Assembly: GCF_021190915.1 (NCBI RefSeq)
Contig: NZ_JAIOAP010000003.1
Coordinates: forward strand, 124,001 to 188,000
Source: Cohnella silvisoli
Lineage (GTDB): Bacteria; Bacillota; Bacilli; Paenibacillales; Paenibacillaceae
Direction of reading: 5' to 3'
Length of the DNA stretch: 64,000 nt
The notes below the pieces were generated by a model. It was given only the letters and a program-made list of their open reading frames with translations, had not been told where the DNA came from and ran no database searches. Numbering within the stretch: position 1 is the stretch's first letter; every line of letters begins with the position of its first letter. Positions 1 through 9,507 of this stretch are shown piece after piece. The translations under genes and the position numbers were made by a program.

Positions 1-1
1 G

Positions 2-1567
2 CCTTTTGGATGCATGGCGGCGGCACAGCCTGCAGAACCGGACGTTTCCGCAAAAAACGGCGCTTATCAGAACCGCTATATCGATGTTCAGCTTCTAGGC
101 GTCAACGACCTGCACGGACAGCTTAACGTCACAAGAAAAGTCGCCGGACAGGATGTGGGGCGCGCAGATTATTTGGCTGCCTATTTGAAACAAAGGGAAG
201 CGGACAACAAAAATACACTGCTCGTGCATGCCGGAGACATGGTGGGAGCAAGCGCGCCGGTGTCGGCCTTGCTGCAGGACGAGCCCACAATCGAAATTCT
301 GAACGAGCTCGGCTTCGACGTGGGAGCACCGGGGAATCACGAATTCGACGAAGGCGTGGATGAAATGCTCCGTCTCATTAATGGGGGCTATCACCCCGTT
401 ACCGGCGATTTTGAAGGCGCCGATTTCCCGTATGTTTCTGCCAATGTAATTGACAAGGAAACCGGTAAGCCTGTGCTAAAGCCGTATATCGTGAAAAAAG
501 TAAACGGAATGCCGATCGGTTTTATCGGGGTGACGCTCTCCGATACGCCGAGCATCGTGATGCCGAGCGGCGTTGCATCCGTAATGTTCATCGACGAAGT
601 GGAAGCGATCAACCAAGCGGCTGCGGAATTGAAAGTGCAGGGCGTAAAAGCGATCGTCGTCCTTGCGCACAATCCGGCCTCATCCAAAACGGACGGAACG
701 AATGCAAGCGGTGAACTGGTCGAGATCGCGAAAGCAGTCGACGACGAAGTGGATGTGCTGATCGGCGGTCATAACCACGGTTATCTAAACGCCACGGTTG
801 ACGGAAAGCTGCTGGTCGAATCTTATTCGTACGGGACGGCTTTTTCCGATATCGATCTGAAAATCGACCCGCGGACGAAAGATATCGTTTCGAAGAAAGC
901 GGAAATTGTCACGACTTATCATAACGGCATTGAACCGGATGCCACGATTAAAGCCATGATCGATAAATACGAAGCGAAAGTCGCGCCTATTGTGAACGCG
1001 GTGGTCGGAACGGCGGCGAATGACATTGCTGCGGCACAAAACGCCAGCGGGGAATCGGAAATGGGGAATTTGATCGCCGATGCCCAACGTGCAGCCATGG
1101 AAACCAATTTTGCGTTCATGAATCCGGGCGGGATACGGGCGGATCTCGAGCGCGGGGAAGTGACATGGGGCGAACTGTATACGGTGCAGCCTTTTAGCAA
1201 CGATCTCGTGAAAATGACGCTGACCGGCGAACAGATCCGCCGTTTGCTGAACCAGCAATGGGACAAACAGCCGTATCCCCGTATATTGCAAATATCCGGA
1301 CTGAAATACACATGGGACGGCAATCGTCCTGCCAATGACCGAGTGGTGGACATTTTCCTCCCGGACGGATCGATTATCGATCCAGGCACGGACTATACCG
1401 TTACCGTAAATAGTTTTATCGCTTCGGGAGGCGACAATTTTTCGGTATTGCTAGATGGCAGAAATCCGGAGACCGGTTCGTCCGATATCGAGGCGCTTGT
1501 CGATTACGTGAAGCAGATTCCACAACCGTTTAACTCTTCTATCGAAGGACGTATTACATCACTTTAG
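2..1567 (+). CDS. Secreted 5'-nucleotidase / metallophosphoesterase, 5' end outside window
   Basis: Hydrolyses phosphate from nucleotides (or 2',3'-cyclic nucleotides) outside the cell, a two-metal enzyme. The metallophosphatase motifs are visible: NDLHG (residues 31-35 from the first ATG at 14), AGD (73-75), GNHE (107-110) and GGHNHG further on. The C-terminal 5'-nucleotidase domain follows, with NPGGIRAD and a YTVQPFSN motif that form the nucleotide pocket. The reading frame stays open upstream of the ATG to the window edge, and that ATG has no ribosome site and no signal peptide, so the true start and export signal lie outside the window. No LPXTG anchor is seen at the C terminus. Family assignment is firm; exact substrate is not. 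Confidence 0.88.
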   Translation, partial: PFGCMAAAQPAEPDVSAKNGAYQNRYIDVQLLGVNDLHGQLNVTRKVAGQDVGRADYLAAYLKQREADNKNTLLVHAGDMVGASAPVSALLQDEPTIEILNELGFDVGAPGNHEFDEGVDEMLRLINGGYHPVTGDFEGADFPYVSANVIDKETGKPVLKPYIVKKVNGMPIGFIGVTLSDTPSIVMPSGVASVMFIDEVEAINQAAAELKVQGVKAIVVLAHNPASSKTDGTNASGELVEIAKAVDDEVDVLIGGHNHGYLNATVDGKLLVESYSYGTAFSDIDLKIDPRTKDIVSKKAEIVTTYHNGIEPDATIKAMIDKYEAKVAPIVNAVVGTAANDIAAAQNASGESEMGNLIADAQRAAMETNFAFMNPGGIRADLERGEVTWGELYTVQPFSNDLVKMTLTGEQIRRLLNQQWDKQPYPRILQISGLKYTWDGNRPANDRVVDIFLPDGSIIDPGTDYTVTVNSFIASGGDNFSVLLDGRNPETGSSDIEALVDYVKQIPQPFNSSIEGRITSL

Positions 1568-1574
1568 TAATCTT

Positions 1575-1611
1575 GTTAACTGAGTTAATAAAAGTGTTTA
1601 ACTCAGTTAAC
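1575..1611. terminator. Perfect 14-bp inverted repeat after the nucleotidase gene
   Basis: Arms GTTAACTGAGTTAA (1575-1588) and TTAACTCAGTTAAC (1598-1611) pair perfectly around a 9-nt loop. It lies 8 nt after the stop codon. There is no U-run, and the stem is AT-rich, so it may be a weak terminator or an operator rather than a classic intrinsic terminator. Confidence 0.5.
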
Positions 1612-1987
1612 AGCTGGTTAATATAAAAGTAGAGGAGCTCTTCACTATACAATGGTTTTACTCAGTTTCAGGCGTTAAGAGGGTGAAAAGGACGTTCACC
1701 GACGGTGGACATTTCACCAATAGCTTAGCTATTCGCCTTAAACTGATTAAAATAAATTCCATGACGGAAGGGGATAGTCCATTGGAATAGGTTAGCGAAG
1801 CATGCCGGAAGCAGCTTACAACCAAGAAAAAGCGGGTGACAACTTTTTCGTAGACTGCGGGTATGCGGGAACTCACCGGCAAGGAAAGTGAAACACGATT
1901 AGAAACATGAAGAGAAATACTAGAAATACCGATTAATATAGCATTGTGAAAGGGTAGGGAAGTTCTTAAATGAATAGCCGAAGTCGA
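1612..1987 (+). other. Stem-rich non-coding stretch, possible structured RNA or mobile intron remnant
   Basis: No credible gene is found here. Several complementary segments occur in order on the plus strand: AATAGC-tta-GCTATT (about 1717-1731), TGCCGG and CCGGCA closing a segment of about 70 nt (about 1803-1880), and inside it GAAAAAG pairing with CTTTTTC. A good terminator hairpin follows at 1988-2028. This fits a transcribed structured RNA. Purine-rich stretches recall domain I of group II introns, but no domain V hairpin or reverse transcriptase is present, so that identity is only a guess. Confidence 0.2.
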
Positions 1988-2028
1988 AAATAGCCTCCGT
2001 TTATAACGCACATAAACGGGGGCTATTT
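1988..2028. terminator. Bidirectional intrinsic terminator
   Basis: A 17-bp stem (1988-2004 with 2012-2028, one G-U pair) around a 7-nt loop, with A-rich left flank and T-rich right flank. It can end transcription coming from the left and also the minus-strand coiled-coil gene. Confidence 0.8.
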
Positions 2029-2064
2029 ATTTGCACGGAAGTTCGGGTGTTTGCCCACGGATCG

Positions 2065-2421
2065 TTACTTGATTCTTCTCAGTTCCGCAATGTCGGCCTC
2101 ATGTGAGATCGAACGCACGGATAGGCGCTCCAGAATCTTCTGTTGTTCCTGCTGAATGTTGAGTATGGTCTGCTGATTCGTTTTGAGGATGTTAACATCT
2201 TCCTTTACGATAGACAGATCATCCTTGACCTGCTGCACGTCTTCCTTTACGATAGACAGTTCATCCTTGACCTGCTGCACGTCTTCTGTTAGTTCCTCCA
2301 GCTTGGCATTAGTTGCTCCGACAATCTGAATGAGTTGCTGGATATGTTCGCCTTGGCTGTTTTGAAGAGCCTCCATCGTATCTAACTTCTTCAATATGAG
2401 ATCCATTTTTTTGTCGCTCAT
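2065..2421 (-). CDS. Small coiled-coil protein, function unknown
   Basis: A 118-residue acidic protein with no signal peptide or membrane segment. Almost the whole chain is predicted coiled coil by eye, with heptads of I/L/V. The central part holds a 14-residue repeat (EDVQQVKDELSIVK, then EDVQQVKDDLSIVK, then a partial third), that is two heptads per unit, matching a 42-bp DNA repeat. The start is supported by a GGAAAGGATGG ribosome site in the leader. It stands alone, facing the terminator at 1988-2028. Similar short coiled-coil proteins are common in Paenibacillaceae, but I cannot give a role. Confidence 0.7.
   Translation of the reverse strand: MSDKKMDLILKKLDTMEALQNSQGEHIQQLIQIVGATNAKLEELTEDVQQVKDELSIVKEDVQQVKDDLSIVKEDVNILKTNQQTILNIQQEQQKILERLSVRSISHEADIAELRRIK
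2199..2282. repeat. Two tandem 42-bp units inside the coiled-coil gene
   Basis: Units 2199-2240 and 2241-2282 differ at one base. 42 bp equals 14 codons, or two heptads, so gain or loss of a unit keeps both the frame and the coiled-coil register. Confidence 0.9.
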
Positions 2422-2628
2422 GATTGTCCATCCTTTCCAAGGTCAACCCACGTTCGTTTAATTTGAGTATACTTTGCACTTTGCAAATTGTGAATAAAAC
2501 AAAATCAATACAAAATCAATTCTTTGCAAAATGCGTTGAAAAAAGCATGATTCTATTGCTTTCCGATGTGGTACGATGAGGATGCGTCTTTCTGTTTTCT
2601 AAATTACTTTCGAAAGGAATGTTAGTTA

Positions 2629-3588
2629 ATGCCGTTAGTCGATATGCCGCTTGAGAAGTTGAAGGAGTATCAGGGAATTAACCCGCGTCCAGCCGATTTC
2701 GATGCTTATTGGGATCGGGCGATCGCGGAAATGCGCGCGGTGGACCCGAAAGTCGAGCTTGTGCCTAGCTCCTTCCAAACTCCGCAAGCCGAATGCTTCG
2801 ATCTTTATTTTACCGGGGTACGCGGGGCACGCATTCATGCGAAATACGTTCGTCCGAAAAATGTACCAGAGCCGCATCCCGCAGTCGTGCTATTCCACGG
2901 CTATTCGGGTAATGCAGGCGATTGGAGCGACAAACTGGCTTACGCTTCACTAGGCTTCTCGGTATTGGCTATGGACTGCCGCGGCCAAGCCGGTACATCC
3001 GAAGATTCGGGAAATGTGAAAGGAAATACGCTTAACGGTCATATTATCCGCGGTTTGGATGACCATCCGGATAACCTGTTGTTCCGGCATATATTCCTGG
3101 ACACGGCCCAATTGGCAGGAATCGCGCTAGAACTTCCCGAAGTCGATTCGGAACGCGTTTACGCGGCTGGCGGCTCGCAGGGCGGTGCTTTAACGATTTC
3201 TTGCGCGGCGCTTGAGCCTAGAGTGAAGAAGCTTGCGCCGGTCTTTCCTTTTCTATGCGACTATAAGAGGGTATGGGAGATAGACTTGGCGAAGGATGCG
3301 TATCAAGAATTGCGTACATACTTCCGTAATTTCGATCCCCTGCATGAGCGCGAGGATGAAATCTTCGAGACACTCGGTTATATCGACCTGCAACATCTTG
3401 CGAACAGGATCCGCGGAGACGTATTAATGTTCGTTGGCCTAATGGATACCGTTTGTCCGCCTTCCACGCAGTTCGCAGCGTATAACAAGATAACCTCTCC
3501 GAAGCAGCTCGCCATCTATCCGGACTTCGGTCATGAGGGTTTGCCCGGCTCGACGGATCGGACTCTTCAATTTTTCTTGGAGTCTTAA
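2629..3588 (+). CDS. Acetylxylan esterase / cephalosporin-C deacetylase (CE7)
   Basis: Cytoplasmic alpha/beta hydrolase that removes acetyl groups from xylo-oligosaccharides and similar acetylated compounds. The 319-residue length matches the CE7 family (about 320). Signature elements are RGQ (118-120), the nucleophile elbow GGSQGG with Ser183, Asp273 in the LMDTVCPP segment and His302 in the GHEG motif, which together form the catalytic triad. There is no signal peptide, as usual for CE7, so it acts on imported, already shortened sugars. An AAAGGAATG ribosome site precedes the ATG. It is monocistronic or cotranscribed with the Uma2 gene 48 nt downstream. Assignment to CE7 is strong; the natural substrate is inferred. 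Confidence 0.93.
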   Translation: MPLVDMPLEKLKEYQGINPRPADFDAYWDRAIAEMRAVDPKVELVPSSFQTPQAECFDLYFTGVRGARIHAKYVRPKNVPEPHPAVVLFHGYSGNAGDWSDKLAYASLGFSVLAMDCRGQAGTSEDSGNVKGNTLNGHIIRGLDDHPDNLLFRHIFLDTAQLAGIALELPEVDSERVYAAGGSQGGALTISCAALEPRVKKLAPVFPFLCDYKRVWEIDLAKDAYQELRTYFRNFDPLHEREDEIFETLGYIDLQHLANRIRGDVLMFVGLMDTVCPPSTQFAAYNKITSPKQLAIYPDFGHEGLPGSTDRTLQFFLES

Positions 3589-3636
3589 AATATTTTTGAT
3601 AAATTTGAAGAAATCGACTTGGTAGGAGGAGACGGC

Positions 3637-4227
3637 TTGAAGAAAGCGCGCGAGGATCAACCCATCATTCGGGAACAGCCAGTCACTTATAACGAATATG
3701 CGCGGCTGCCTGATGACGGCATGCGTTACGAGGTGGCCGACGGCGTGCTGGAATTGATGTCTCCCGCTCCGTCTCCCAAGCACCAAGTGATTAGCAATCA
3801 AATACAAAACCTGCTTACGAACAGCTGCCAATCGGAGTATATCATAATTGCATCTCCGGTTGACCTTATATTGTCTGCGACAGAAGTCCGTCAACCGGAT
3901 CTCGTTATGGTTCATCGCAGCAGAATGGAAATCATCACACGCAGAGGGATTGAAGGAATTCCTGATCTGGTAGCGGAAATTTTATCGCCCCATTCCGTCA
4001 AACGGGATAAACAAAAGAAGCTGAAAGCCTACGCCGCTTATCATATTCCCGAGTATTGGATTGTCGATCCCGCCAATGAAGCCTTGGAACAATTTATTTT
4101 GACAGACGGCAGGTATGAGCTTTTTAATCTCTATGACAGAGAGGAGCAGGTCCGATCAGACCGACTCCCGTGCGTGTCCTTCACCATGGGACAAATCGTT
4201 GATGCTGCTGCCGATTTGCCAGGGTAA
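3637..4227 (+). CDS. Uma2 family putative endonuclease-fold protein
   Basis: A 196-residue protein of the Uma2 (DUF820) family, which has a PD-(D/E)xK nuclease fold but no proven general role. Core signatures are visible: RYEVADGVLELMSPAPSP near the N terminus, then QPDLVMVH, then PDLVAEILSPHS, then IPEYWIVDP. The Asp of QPD, the Glu of AEILSP and the downstream Lys-rich segment (KRDKQKK) are the expected catalytic set. I place the start at the TTG at 3637, because an AGGAGG site lies 7 nt before it; an upstream in-frame TTG at 3619 has none. A near relative is duplicated at 61.5-62.7 kb. Confidence 0.82.
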   Translation: MKKAREDQPIIREQPVTYNEYARLPDDGMRYEVADGVLELMSPAPSPKHQVISNQIQNLLTNSCQSEYIIIASPVDLILSATEVRQPDLVMVHRSRMEIITRRGIEGIPDLVAEILSPHSVKRDKQKKLKAYAAYHIPEYWIVDPANEALEQFILTDGRYELFNLYDREEQVRSDRLPCVSFTMGQIVDAAADLPG

Positions 4228-4244
4228 CTATCTTTAGTTAAATG

Positions 4245-4285
4245 AAAAATGGTTGAGCAGCGGACTTGGCTGCTCAACCATTTTT
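4245..4285. terminator. Bidirectional terminator between Uma2 and the glycosidase operon
   Basis: Perfect 17-bp stem (4245-4261 with 4269-4285), 7-nt loop, A5 on one side and T5 on the other, so it serves both convergent units. Confidence 0.92.
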
Positions 4286-4308
4286 GCTTTAATAGTTAGA
4301 AAGCGGCT

Positions 4309-6840
4309 TTACCTCCATATCGTAATCTTCGTGCCATTCGTTAACGCTTCTGTGACGGTCAGCGTACCGCTTGCGCTGCTGGTCGCGGTCCGCGACATCG
4401 TCGTACCGGCCGAGATGTTCAGCTTGTCGATCGTATAGGTCGTATTGGCCGCCAGATTGCCGATCAAATAGGTCACCGTCGGGGTGCCCGCATTCGGCGT
4501 CGTAATTTCCACGCGATCGTCCCATACCTGAATCGTATAATCCCGGCCTTTGTAAGCCAGCGTGCTGACGGTCGCCGTCGTCATTCCGGTCGGAATGCTA
4601 GGCGCGATCGTCAAGCCGTCCTTCGAGGCGTCGATGCCCGCTACCGTGTACAGGAACGCTGCCGGGACAAGGCCTGATTCGGGGAATTCGCCGGTTACCC
4701 CGATTCGCCATGCCGCGCCGTACGAATTTGCCGGATCGCGGCGCAGCTCGTCTATGGCGAATTCGCCGGCTACCGTCTTCATCCTCGCATAGGCGTTGTC
4801 GATTCCCTTATATGCCGCGCGCGCCAGGATGTCGTAGAACTCCGTGTAGAAAATAAACCCGCCGTTCTCCAGATGCTGATCCCAGCTGGCCGATCCGGTT
4901 ACGGATATGCCGCCCGGATCCTGCCACCAGTACGGACTGCCGGTGCTCTCGATCGCGAGCGTATTCGCCCGGGGAGCGACCGTATAGTAATAAATATCGC
5001 TGCCCGTCGATGTATCGCCGCTTATCGTCCGTGTACCGTCGAGCCAGTCTATAATGTCGTTCGCCTTCGTCGTTGTGTCGGCCAAGCCATAGGCGAGCGC
5101 CTCGAGATTAAGGAAGGCGAGGCCGAAGTCGCGAGAAACATTATTAATGTCGATCGTCGTTTTGTACCGTTTTTTCGTGCTGTCCCAGAACGTGGTATTG
5201 AAGTTGGTCTTAACCGTAGCCGCCAGCGTGGCGTAGTTGACCGCTTCGGTCGCGTTCCCTTTCATCGCGTAAAGCTCGCTCATCGCTTTGCAAGCCGCGT
5301 AGAAATACAAGTTCGTGTAAGGATCCTTGTAGCCGAATCGCAGATTGTCCCAATAGTTCGTCGGATGGCCGGTCGTCGGGGACGTCGTGCCGTCGCTTTC
5401 CCCGTTATTGATGACAATAAGCCCATTGGCGCCGTTCATGCTCGCCGACTTCAGGAAGGTCATCGCGTCTTGCACTTTCTGCCATACCGTCTTGCCGTTC
5501 GAGATGTCGCCGCCGGCATAGTTTGCATTGCTGTCTACGGCATCGAGGAAGCCGGCGTCATCCCATACCGCGATTCGCCATGCGGCCAAAATGTACAGCG
5601 GGTTGTTGGCGATATGCAGAGAGTTGCCGCTCGGCCAGCGGGGATTGTCGGCCCAAGACCATAGGAAACCGTCCGAGCTTTGGGCATGATCGCGAACTTT
5701 CGTTTTCAAATCGTTCTTGTAAGCGGACTCGTTGCTCCACATGATTTTGCGTGCCATCCACTCGAAATAGGTCGGTTCGTTGCCAAACTTATAGACGGCA
5801 TCCGTGCCGTCGTCGACCGCCCCGAATTGCAGCCACATGTTGTTCCAGTTCTGATCGAAGTCGCCGCCGGCGTCCGTCGTGAACGGCGATCCGGAATAGC
5901 CGGCCGCTTCCGCCAGCTGGAAGTAATAGTTGCCGAAGTCGTCGGGACCGAGCTTCGTCGCGATTACCCGCAAGGCCTTGGCCTTCAGCGGGGCAAACGT
6001 AAATGTCCGCACCGATGAACCCGGATTCGGGTAGCTCGTGTAGCTGTGGCCGGGAATATCGCTGAACGTCGTACCGTTGGCGCTGTACTGGAGCTTGAAG
6101 TCTACCGGGAACGATAGTCCGCCGGCTCGCGGCGTCAGCACCAGCTTCGTGAACGTGAACTTCTTGGCGTAGTTCAAAGTGAAGCTCTCGGTAAACCCAT
6201 TCGTCGCATGAACGCTCGAAGACCAGAAATCCGTCGCCAAGTTGTTGGCCAGCTTCGCCGATTCAAGACCCGACAGTTGGCTCGAAGCCGAAGCCGAGCT
6301 TGGCGTTACCCGCTGATCGTTCGCCGTCGTCGCCTGTTCGGCTGCCATCTCCGCAACTTGAAGGTAATAATTGCCGAAGTCGTCTGGACTGAGCTTCGTC
6401 GCGTTCAGCCGAATATAGCGGGCATCGACAGCCGAGGAGAAGTCGAGCACGACCTGCTTGAAGCCGGGGTTGGAGAAAGCCGTCTTCGAAGTTGCTGGCG
6501 CCGTCGTCCAAGGTCCGCTGCTCGAGTCGCTGTATTGAATGCTGAAATCGACGGGGAAGCCGAATCCCTTTTCTCGCGGGTAGATTCTGACGCGATTAAT
6601 GCCATATTGCTTCTGTCCAAGGTCAAGGGTTAAAGATTCGGTATAATTCGGTCCCGTATGAGCGGCGCTGGAGAAGAAGTTGAAAATATTGCCGTCCACC
6701 GCATTGCCGGCCTGAAGACTCGTCGCAGCGAAGCTGGAAGAACTTGCTGAAGCTGCGCGCGTCTTCATCGCGCCGGCGGCAGGAGAGAACAGGGAAACCA
6801 GCAAGCAGGCGACGAGCAAAGCGCACCCTTGTCTAATCAT
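4309..6840 (-). CDS. Secreted six-hairpin glycosidase-like protein with two CBM32 modules
   Basis: Likely an extracellular glycoside hydrolase. Residues 1-24 form a Sec signal peptide. Two F5/8 type C (CBM32-like) modules follow at about 30-170 and 175-315; each has the family ending with LSPDDFGNYYLQVAE or a close variant. Residues about 320-700 look like an (alpha/alpha)6 barrel: repeated helical pairs with aromatic clusters such as NYWDNLRFGYKDPYTN and SPYWWQDPGG, and acidic residues in conserved loops. The last 140 residues are beta-rich. I could not match it to one numbered GH family, so the substrate is open; CBM32 modules often bind galactose or GalNAc. The start has a GGAGGG site. It lies 29 nt after the propeller gene, in one operon with the AraC regulator. 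Confidence 0.72.
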   Translation of the reverse strand: MIRQGCALLVACLLVSLFSPAAGAMKTRAASASSSSFAATSLQAGNAVDGNIFNFFSSAAHTGPNYTESLTLDLGQKQYGINRVRIYPREKGFGFPVDFSIQYSDSSSGPWTTAPATSKTAFSNPGFKQVVLDFSSAVDARYIRLNATKLSPDDFGNYYLQVAEMAAEQATTANDQRVTPSSASASSQLSGLESAKLANNLATDFWSSSVHATNGFTESFTLNYAKKFTFTKLVLTPRAGGLSFPVDFKLQYSANGTTFSDIPGHSYTSYPNPGSSVRTFTFAPLKAKALRVIATKLGPDDFGNYYFQLAEAAGYSGSPFTTDAGGDFDQNWNNMWLQFGAVDDGTDAVYKFGNEPTYFEWMARKIMWSNESAYKNDLKTKVRDHAQSSDGFLWSWADNPRWPSGNSLHIANNPLYILAAWRIAVWDDAGFLDAVDSNANYAGGDISNGKTVWQKVQDAMTFLKSASMNGANGLIVINNGESDGTTSPTTGHPTNYWDNLRFGYKDPYTNLYFYAACKAMSELYAMKGNATEAVNYATLAATVKTNFNTTFWDSTKKRYKTTIDINNVSRDFGLAFLNLEALAYGLADTTTKANDIIDWLDGTRTISGDTSTGSDIYYYTVAPRANTLAIESTGSPYWWQDPGGISVTGSASWDQHLENGGFIFYTEFYDILARAAYKGIDNAYARMKTVAGEFAIDELRRDPANSYGAAWRIGVTGEFPESGLVPAAFLYTVAGIDASKDGLTIAPSIPTGMTTATVSTLAYKGRDYTIQVWDDRVEITTPNAGTPTVTYLIGNLAANTTYTIDKLNISAGTTMSRTATSSASGTLTVTEALTNGTKITIWR

Positions 6841-6869
6841 AACAACCCTCCGTTCTTCGAAATCGTTCT

Positions 6870-9431
6870 TTAACGGTCGGCGATGAATTCACCCAACTGC
6901 ATGTAATAATTTCCGAAATCGTCCGCGCTCAGCTTGGTGGAGTAAAGCCGGAAATATCTCGCCGAGACGAGGCTGCTGAACGGAAACACTTGCGTCGTGC
7001 TTCCCGGATTGTAGTAATCGACGTAATCGTGTCCGGTAATATCGGTCCAATTCACGCCGTCCGTGCTCGATTGCAGTTTGAAGGTGACTGGGAAGCAGTA
7101 GCCCGGACGCGGTATGATGCGCAATCCGCTCCAATTCTGAGTACTGCCCGTATCGATCGACACCCACTCTGTACTCGCGGCGGAGCCATGGGCGGTGCTG
7201 GACCAATAGGTGTTGCTCTGTCCATCGGCAACCTTCGCAGTCTCCCAACCGCTGATCGAGGTGGAAGCCGAAGCGGTGCGTTTCGGTAACCTATCCGGCT
7301 TCATTTCGGCGATTTGCATATAGTAATTGCCAAAGCTGTCCGCGCTAAGTTTGGTGGCATACATTCGAATATAGCGGGCATTGACGGTGCTGCCGAATTT
7401 AAACGATTGAGTAGCGGAACCGGGATTGGCATAGGCGGTGTAAGAGGCTCCGGAAATGTCCGTCCATGTCGAGCCGTCGTTGCTGGACTGGAATTTGAAA
7501 TCGACCGGGAAGCAGACGCCCGCTTGCCGCGGCGTTATTTTAACCGCATCTATGCTGTTAACCGCGCCTGTATCGATGGATACCCATTCGGTGGAAACCG
7601 CCGATCCGTGGCCATTGCTGGACCATGCCGTCGTCTGATTATCATCCAGCACTTTGTAGCCGTCCCAGCCCGGTATGACCGAGGATTGGCTGGTGCCGTA
7701 AGGAATTTCTTCGATTTTCACATCCCCAAGCTGCATAATATAGCTCCAAGGTTGGTTCTCGTCATGGCCGAGCTCAGTAGCGTAGATCCGCACATAGCGT
7801 CCGTAGATCGGATCATTGAAGTCGTAAACGAACTGCGTCGGAGACTCGATTCTATACTGCCGGATGTCATAGTCTGCGTTGATCCAAGTGGAATTGTCCG
7901 TGCTCACCTGAATGTTGAATTTGCTAGGGAATGAAAATTCGTTCGGCTGCCTTGGCGTCAGTGTCACCCTCTGAACCATCCGGTTGCCGCCGGTATCGAC
8001 GGTAATCCATTCCGTGCTATTGTTGGCGGAATGGCCTGTGCTCGACCACGTCGTGTTCAAGTCTGCGTCTATCGCCTTAGACGCTTCCCATCCACTAAGC
8101 TGGGTGGAAGCGGAAACGCTGCTGCGCGGGCTCGCGGTCAGGTTCAGCGGCGTAGCGCTCACCTGCTGGGAGTTGCCGCTGTCCCCGTTAGCGTTGCTGG
8201 CGGCTACGACGAAATAATATGGCGTGCCGTTCGTCAAACCGGTTACCGTATAAGGACTAGACGTAATGCCGGTAAGCGTGGACGAATAGCTGCCGCTTGC
8301 CGTGCCGTATTTGACCTTGTATGTTTCTCCCGCAACGCCGGAAGTACGAAAATGCAGCGTCACCTGTCCGTTGCCTTCGATTGCCGCTTTGACGATCGGC
8401 ACGGCCGGTAAATTCGTATCCGTCAGCGATATCGGATTCATCGCGGTGTACCAGTACGCCCAAATCGTGCCGTAGGCATAGGCGACCCGATTATTTTTCG
8501 TCGTGTCGAAATGCCCGAGCTCGTCGCCGGTAATACCCGCATTGTGGGCCGCTACGTTGATGTAGTTTTTCGGCAAAGTGGCGGGCTTGTACGTCAGGCC
8601 GTCCGTCGATTCGTACATCTTGATATAGGCGAACGGACCAAACCGTTTGGCCGTACCGATCGCGATAAATTTATTCATCGACGTCACGTATTTGTGGTCG
8701 GTTGAATCGTCGCCGTCCATATCCCGGTTGATGGCCACGCCCTGATAAGTCGTGCTGCCGGGCCAATTGGCGTTCGAAGTGGAGACCGTCCGCACGCGCG
8801 TTTGATTAACCGGTTTGCCCGTTACGGGGTCGCGGCTCATCCACGTGTAATAAATGTACAGCGTCGTATCCTTAACGACGAAGCTTGGTTCGCCAGCACC
8901 GTAAGTATCGATCGGCGCGTCGTCATACACGATAAAAGGCTGCGGACTGGAGCCGCCCCAACCGCTGCCGTTCCACTTGCTCCACGGTCCGGTGACGCTC
9001 GTGGCGCGCGCAACGTAAATGTCATTGTCGGTACCGTTGACGTTTTCCGTCGACGTATAACCCATATAATAATAACCTCCGAATTTCACCACACCCGGAT
9101 CGCAAGTCGAGTAGGCATCCCTTGCGCCGGCTGTCGGCTGAAGCGCAACGGATTCGGTTCCCCAAGTCGCGCCGTTATCAGGAGAATGCTTATAGCGAAT
9201 GTAATCCCACGCGCCAGAAGCGCCCGGCGAGCACGTCCACATGTCGATGCTGTTGTCGGCGTTCAGGATCATGGACGGTCCGTACCTATACGCCCCGCCG
9301 GCAGAAGGATCGAATACGTTCCAACCGGCCGATGTCGATCCCGTAACGACGGCAAAAGCGTTGGCCGGGAAAGCGATGAGTAAAATGAGGGCGACGATTA
9401 TCCAACGAAAACCCGTTAATTTTTGAATCAC
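6870..9431 (-). CDS. Secreted beta-propeller glycosidase-like protein with FN3 and three CBM32 modules
   Basis: An 854-residue exported protein. After a signal peptide (about 1-28), residues about 30-345 show the short repeated blades of a five-bladed propeller as in GH43, GH62 and GH117: YGPSMILNADNSIDMW, DPGVVKFGGYYYMGYTS, GAGEPSFVVKDTTLYIYY. A fibronectin III domain (about 350-435) and three F5/8 type C modules (about 440-585, 590-725, 725-854) complete it. The start is the GTG at 9431, because AAAGGAGGAG lies 7 nt before it; an upstream in-frame TTG at 9461 would place this ribosome site inside the gene. A Glu-Pro pair (GEPS) sits where GH43 enzymes often carry an acidic residue, but catalysis is not proven; it could be a lectin-like protein. 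Confidence 0.7.
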   Translation of the reverse strand: MIQKLTGFRWIIVALILLIAFPANAFAVVTGSTSAGWNVFDPSAGGAYRYGPSMILNADNSIDMWTCSPGASGAWDYIRYKHSPDNGATWGTESVALQPTAGARDAYSTCDPGVVKFGGYYYMGYTSTENVNGTDNDIYVARATSVTGPWSKWNGSGWGGSSPQPFIVYDDAPIDTYGAGEPSFVVKDTTLYIYYTWMSRDPVTGKPVNQTRVRTVSTSNANWPGSTTYQGVAINRDMDGDDSTDHKYVTSMNKFIAIGTAKRFGPFAYIKMYESTDGLTYKPATLPKNYINVAAHNAGITGDELGHFDTTKNNRVAYAYGTIWAYWYTAMNPISLTDTNLPAVPIVKAAIEGNGQVTLHFRTSGVAGETYKVKYGTASGSYSSTLTGITSSPYTVTGLTNGTPYYFVVAASNANGDSGNSQQVSATPLNLTASPRSSVSASTQLSGWEASKAIDADLNTTWSSTGHSANNSTEWITVDTGGNRMVQRVTLTPRQPNEFSFPSKFNIQVSTDNSTWINADYDIRQYRIESPTQFVYDFNDPIYGRYVRIYATELGHDENQPWSYIMQLGDVKIEEIPYGTSQSSVIPGWDGYKVLDDNQTTAWSSNGHGSAVSTEWVSIDTGAVNSIDAVKITPRQAGVCFPVDFKFQSSNDGSTWTDISGASYTAYANPGSATQSFKFGSTVNARYIRMYATKLSADSFGNYYMQIAEMKPDRLPKRTASASTSISGWETAKVADGQSNTYWSSTAHGSAASTEWVSIDTGSTQNWSGLRIIPRPGYCFPVTFKLQSSTDGVNWTDITGHDYVDYYNPGSTTQVFPFSSLVSARYFRLYSTKLSADDFGNYYMQLGEFIADR

Positions 9432-9507
9432 ATAAACTCCTCCTTTGATTTTAAAATCCAAAACCTAATGCCAAGCGGCATCACCCCCCTGGAGTTGATA
9501 AACTTTG

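Noticed and set aside
1612-1987. Full group II intron
   Set aside because: No domain V hairpin, no clear 5' GUGYG end and no reverse transcriptase gene.
1658-2011. 117-codon minus-strand frame
   Set aside because: No ribosome site, no known motif, and it overlaps the stem-rich region and terminator.
4873-9383. Long plus-strand reading frames opposite the two CBM32 glycosidase genes
   Set aside because: They lack ribosome sites and family features, and arise from the GC-rich codon pattern of the real minus-strand genes.
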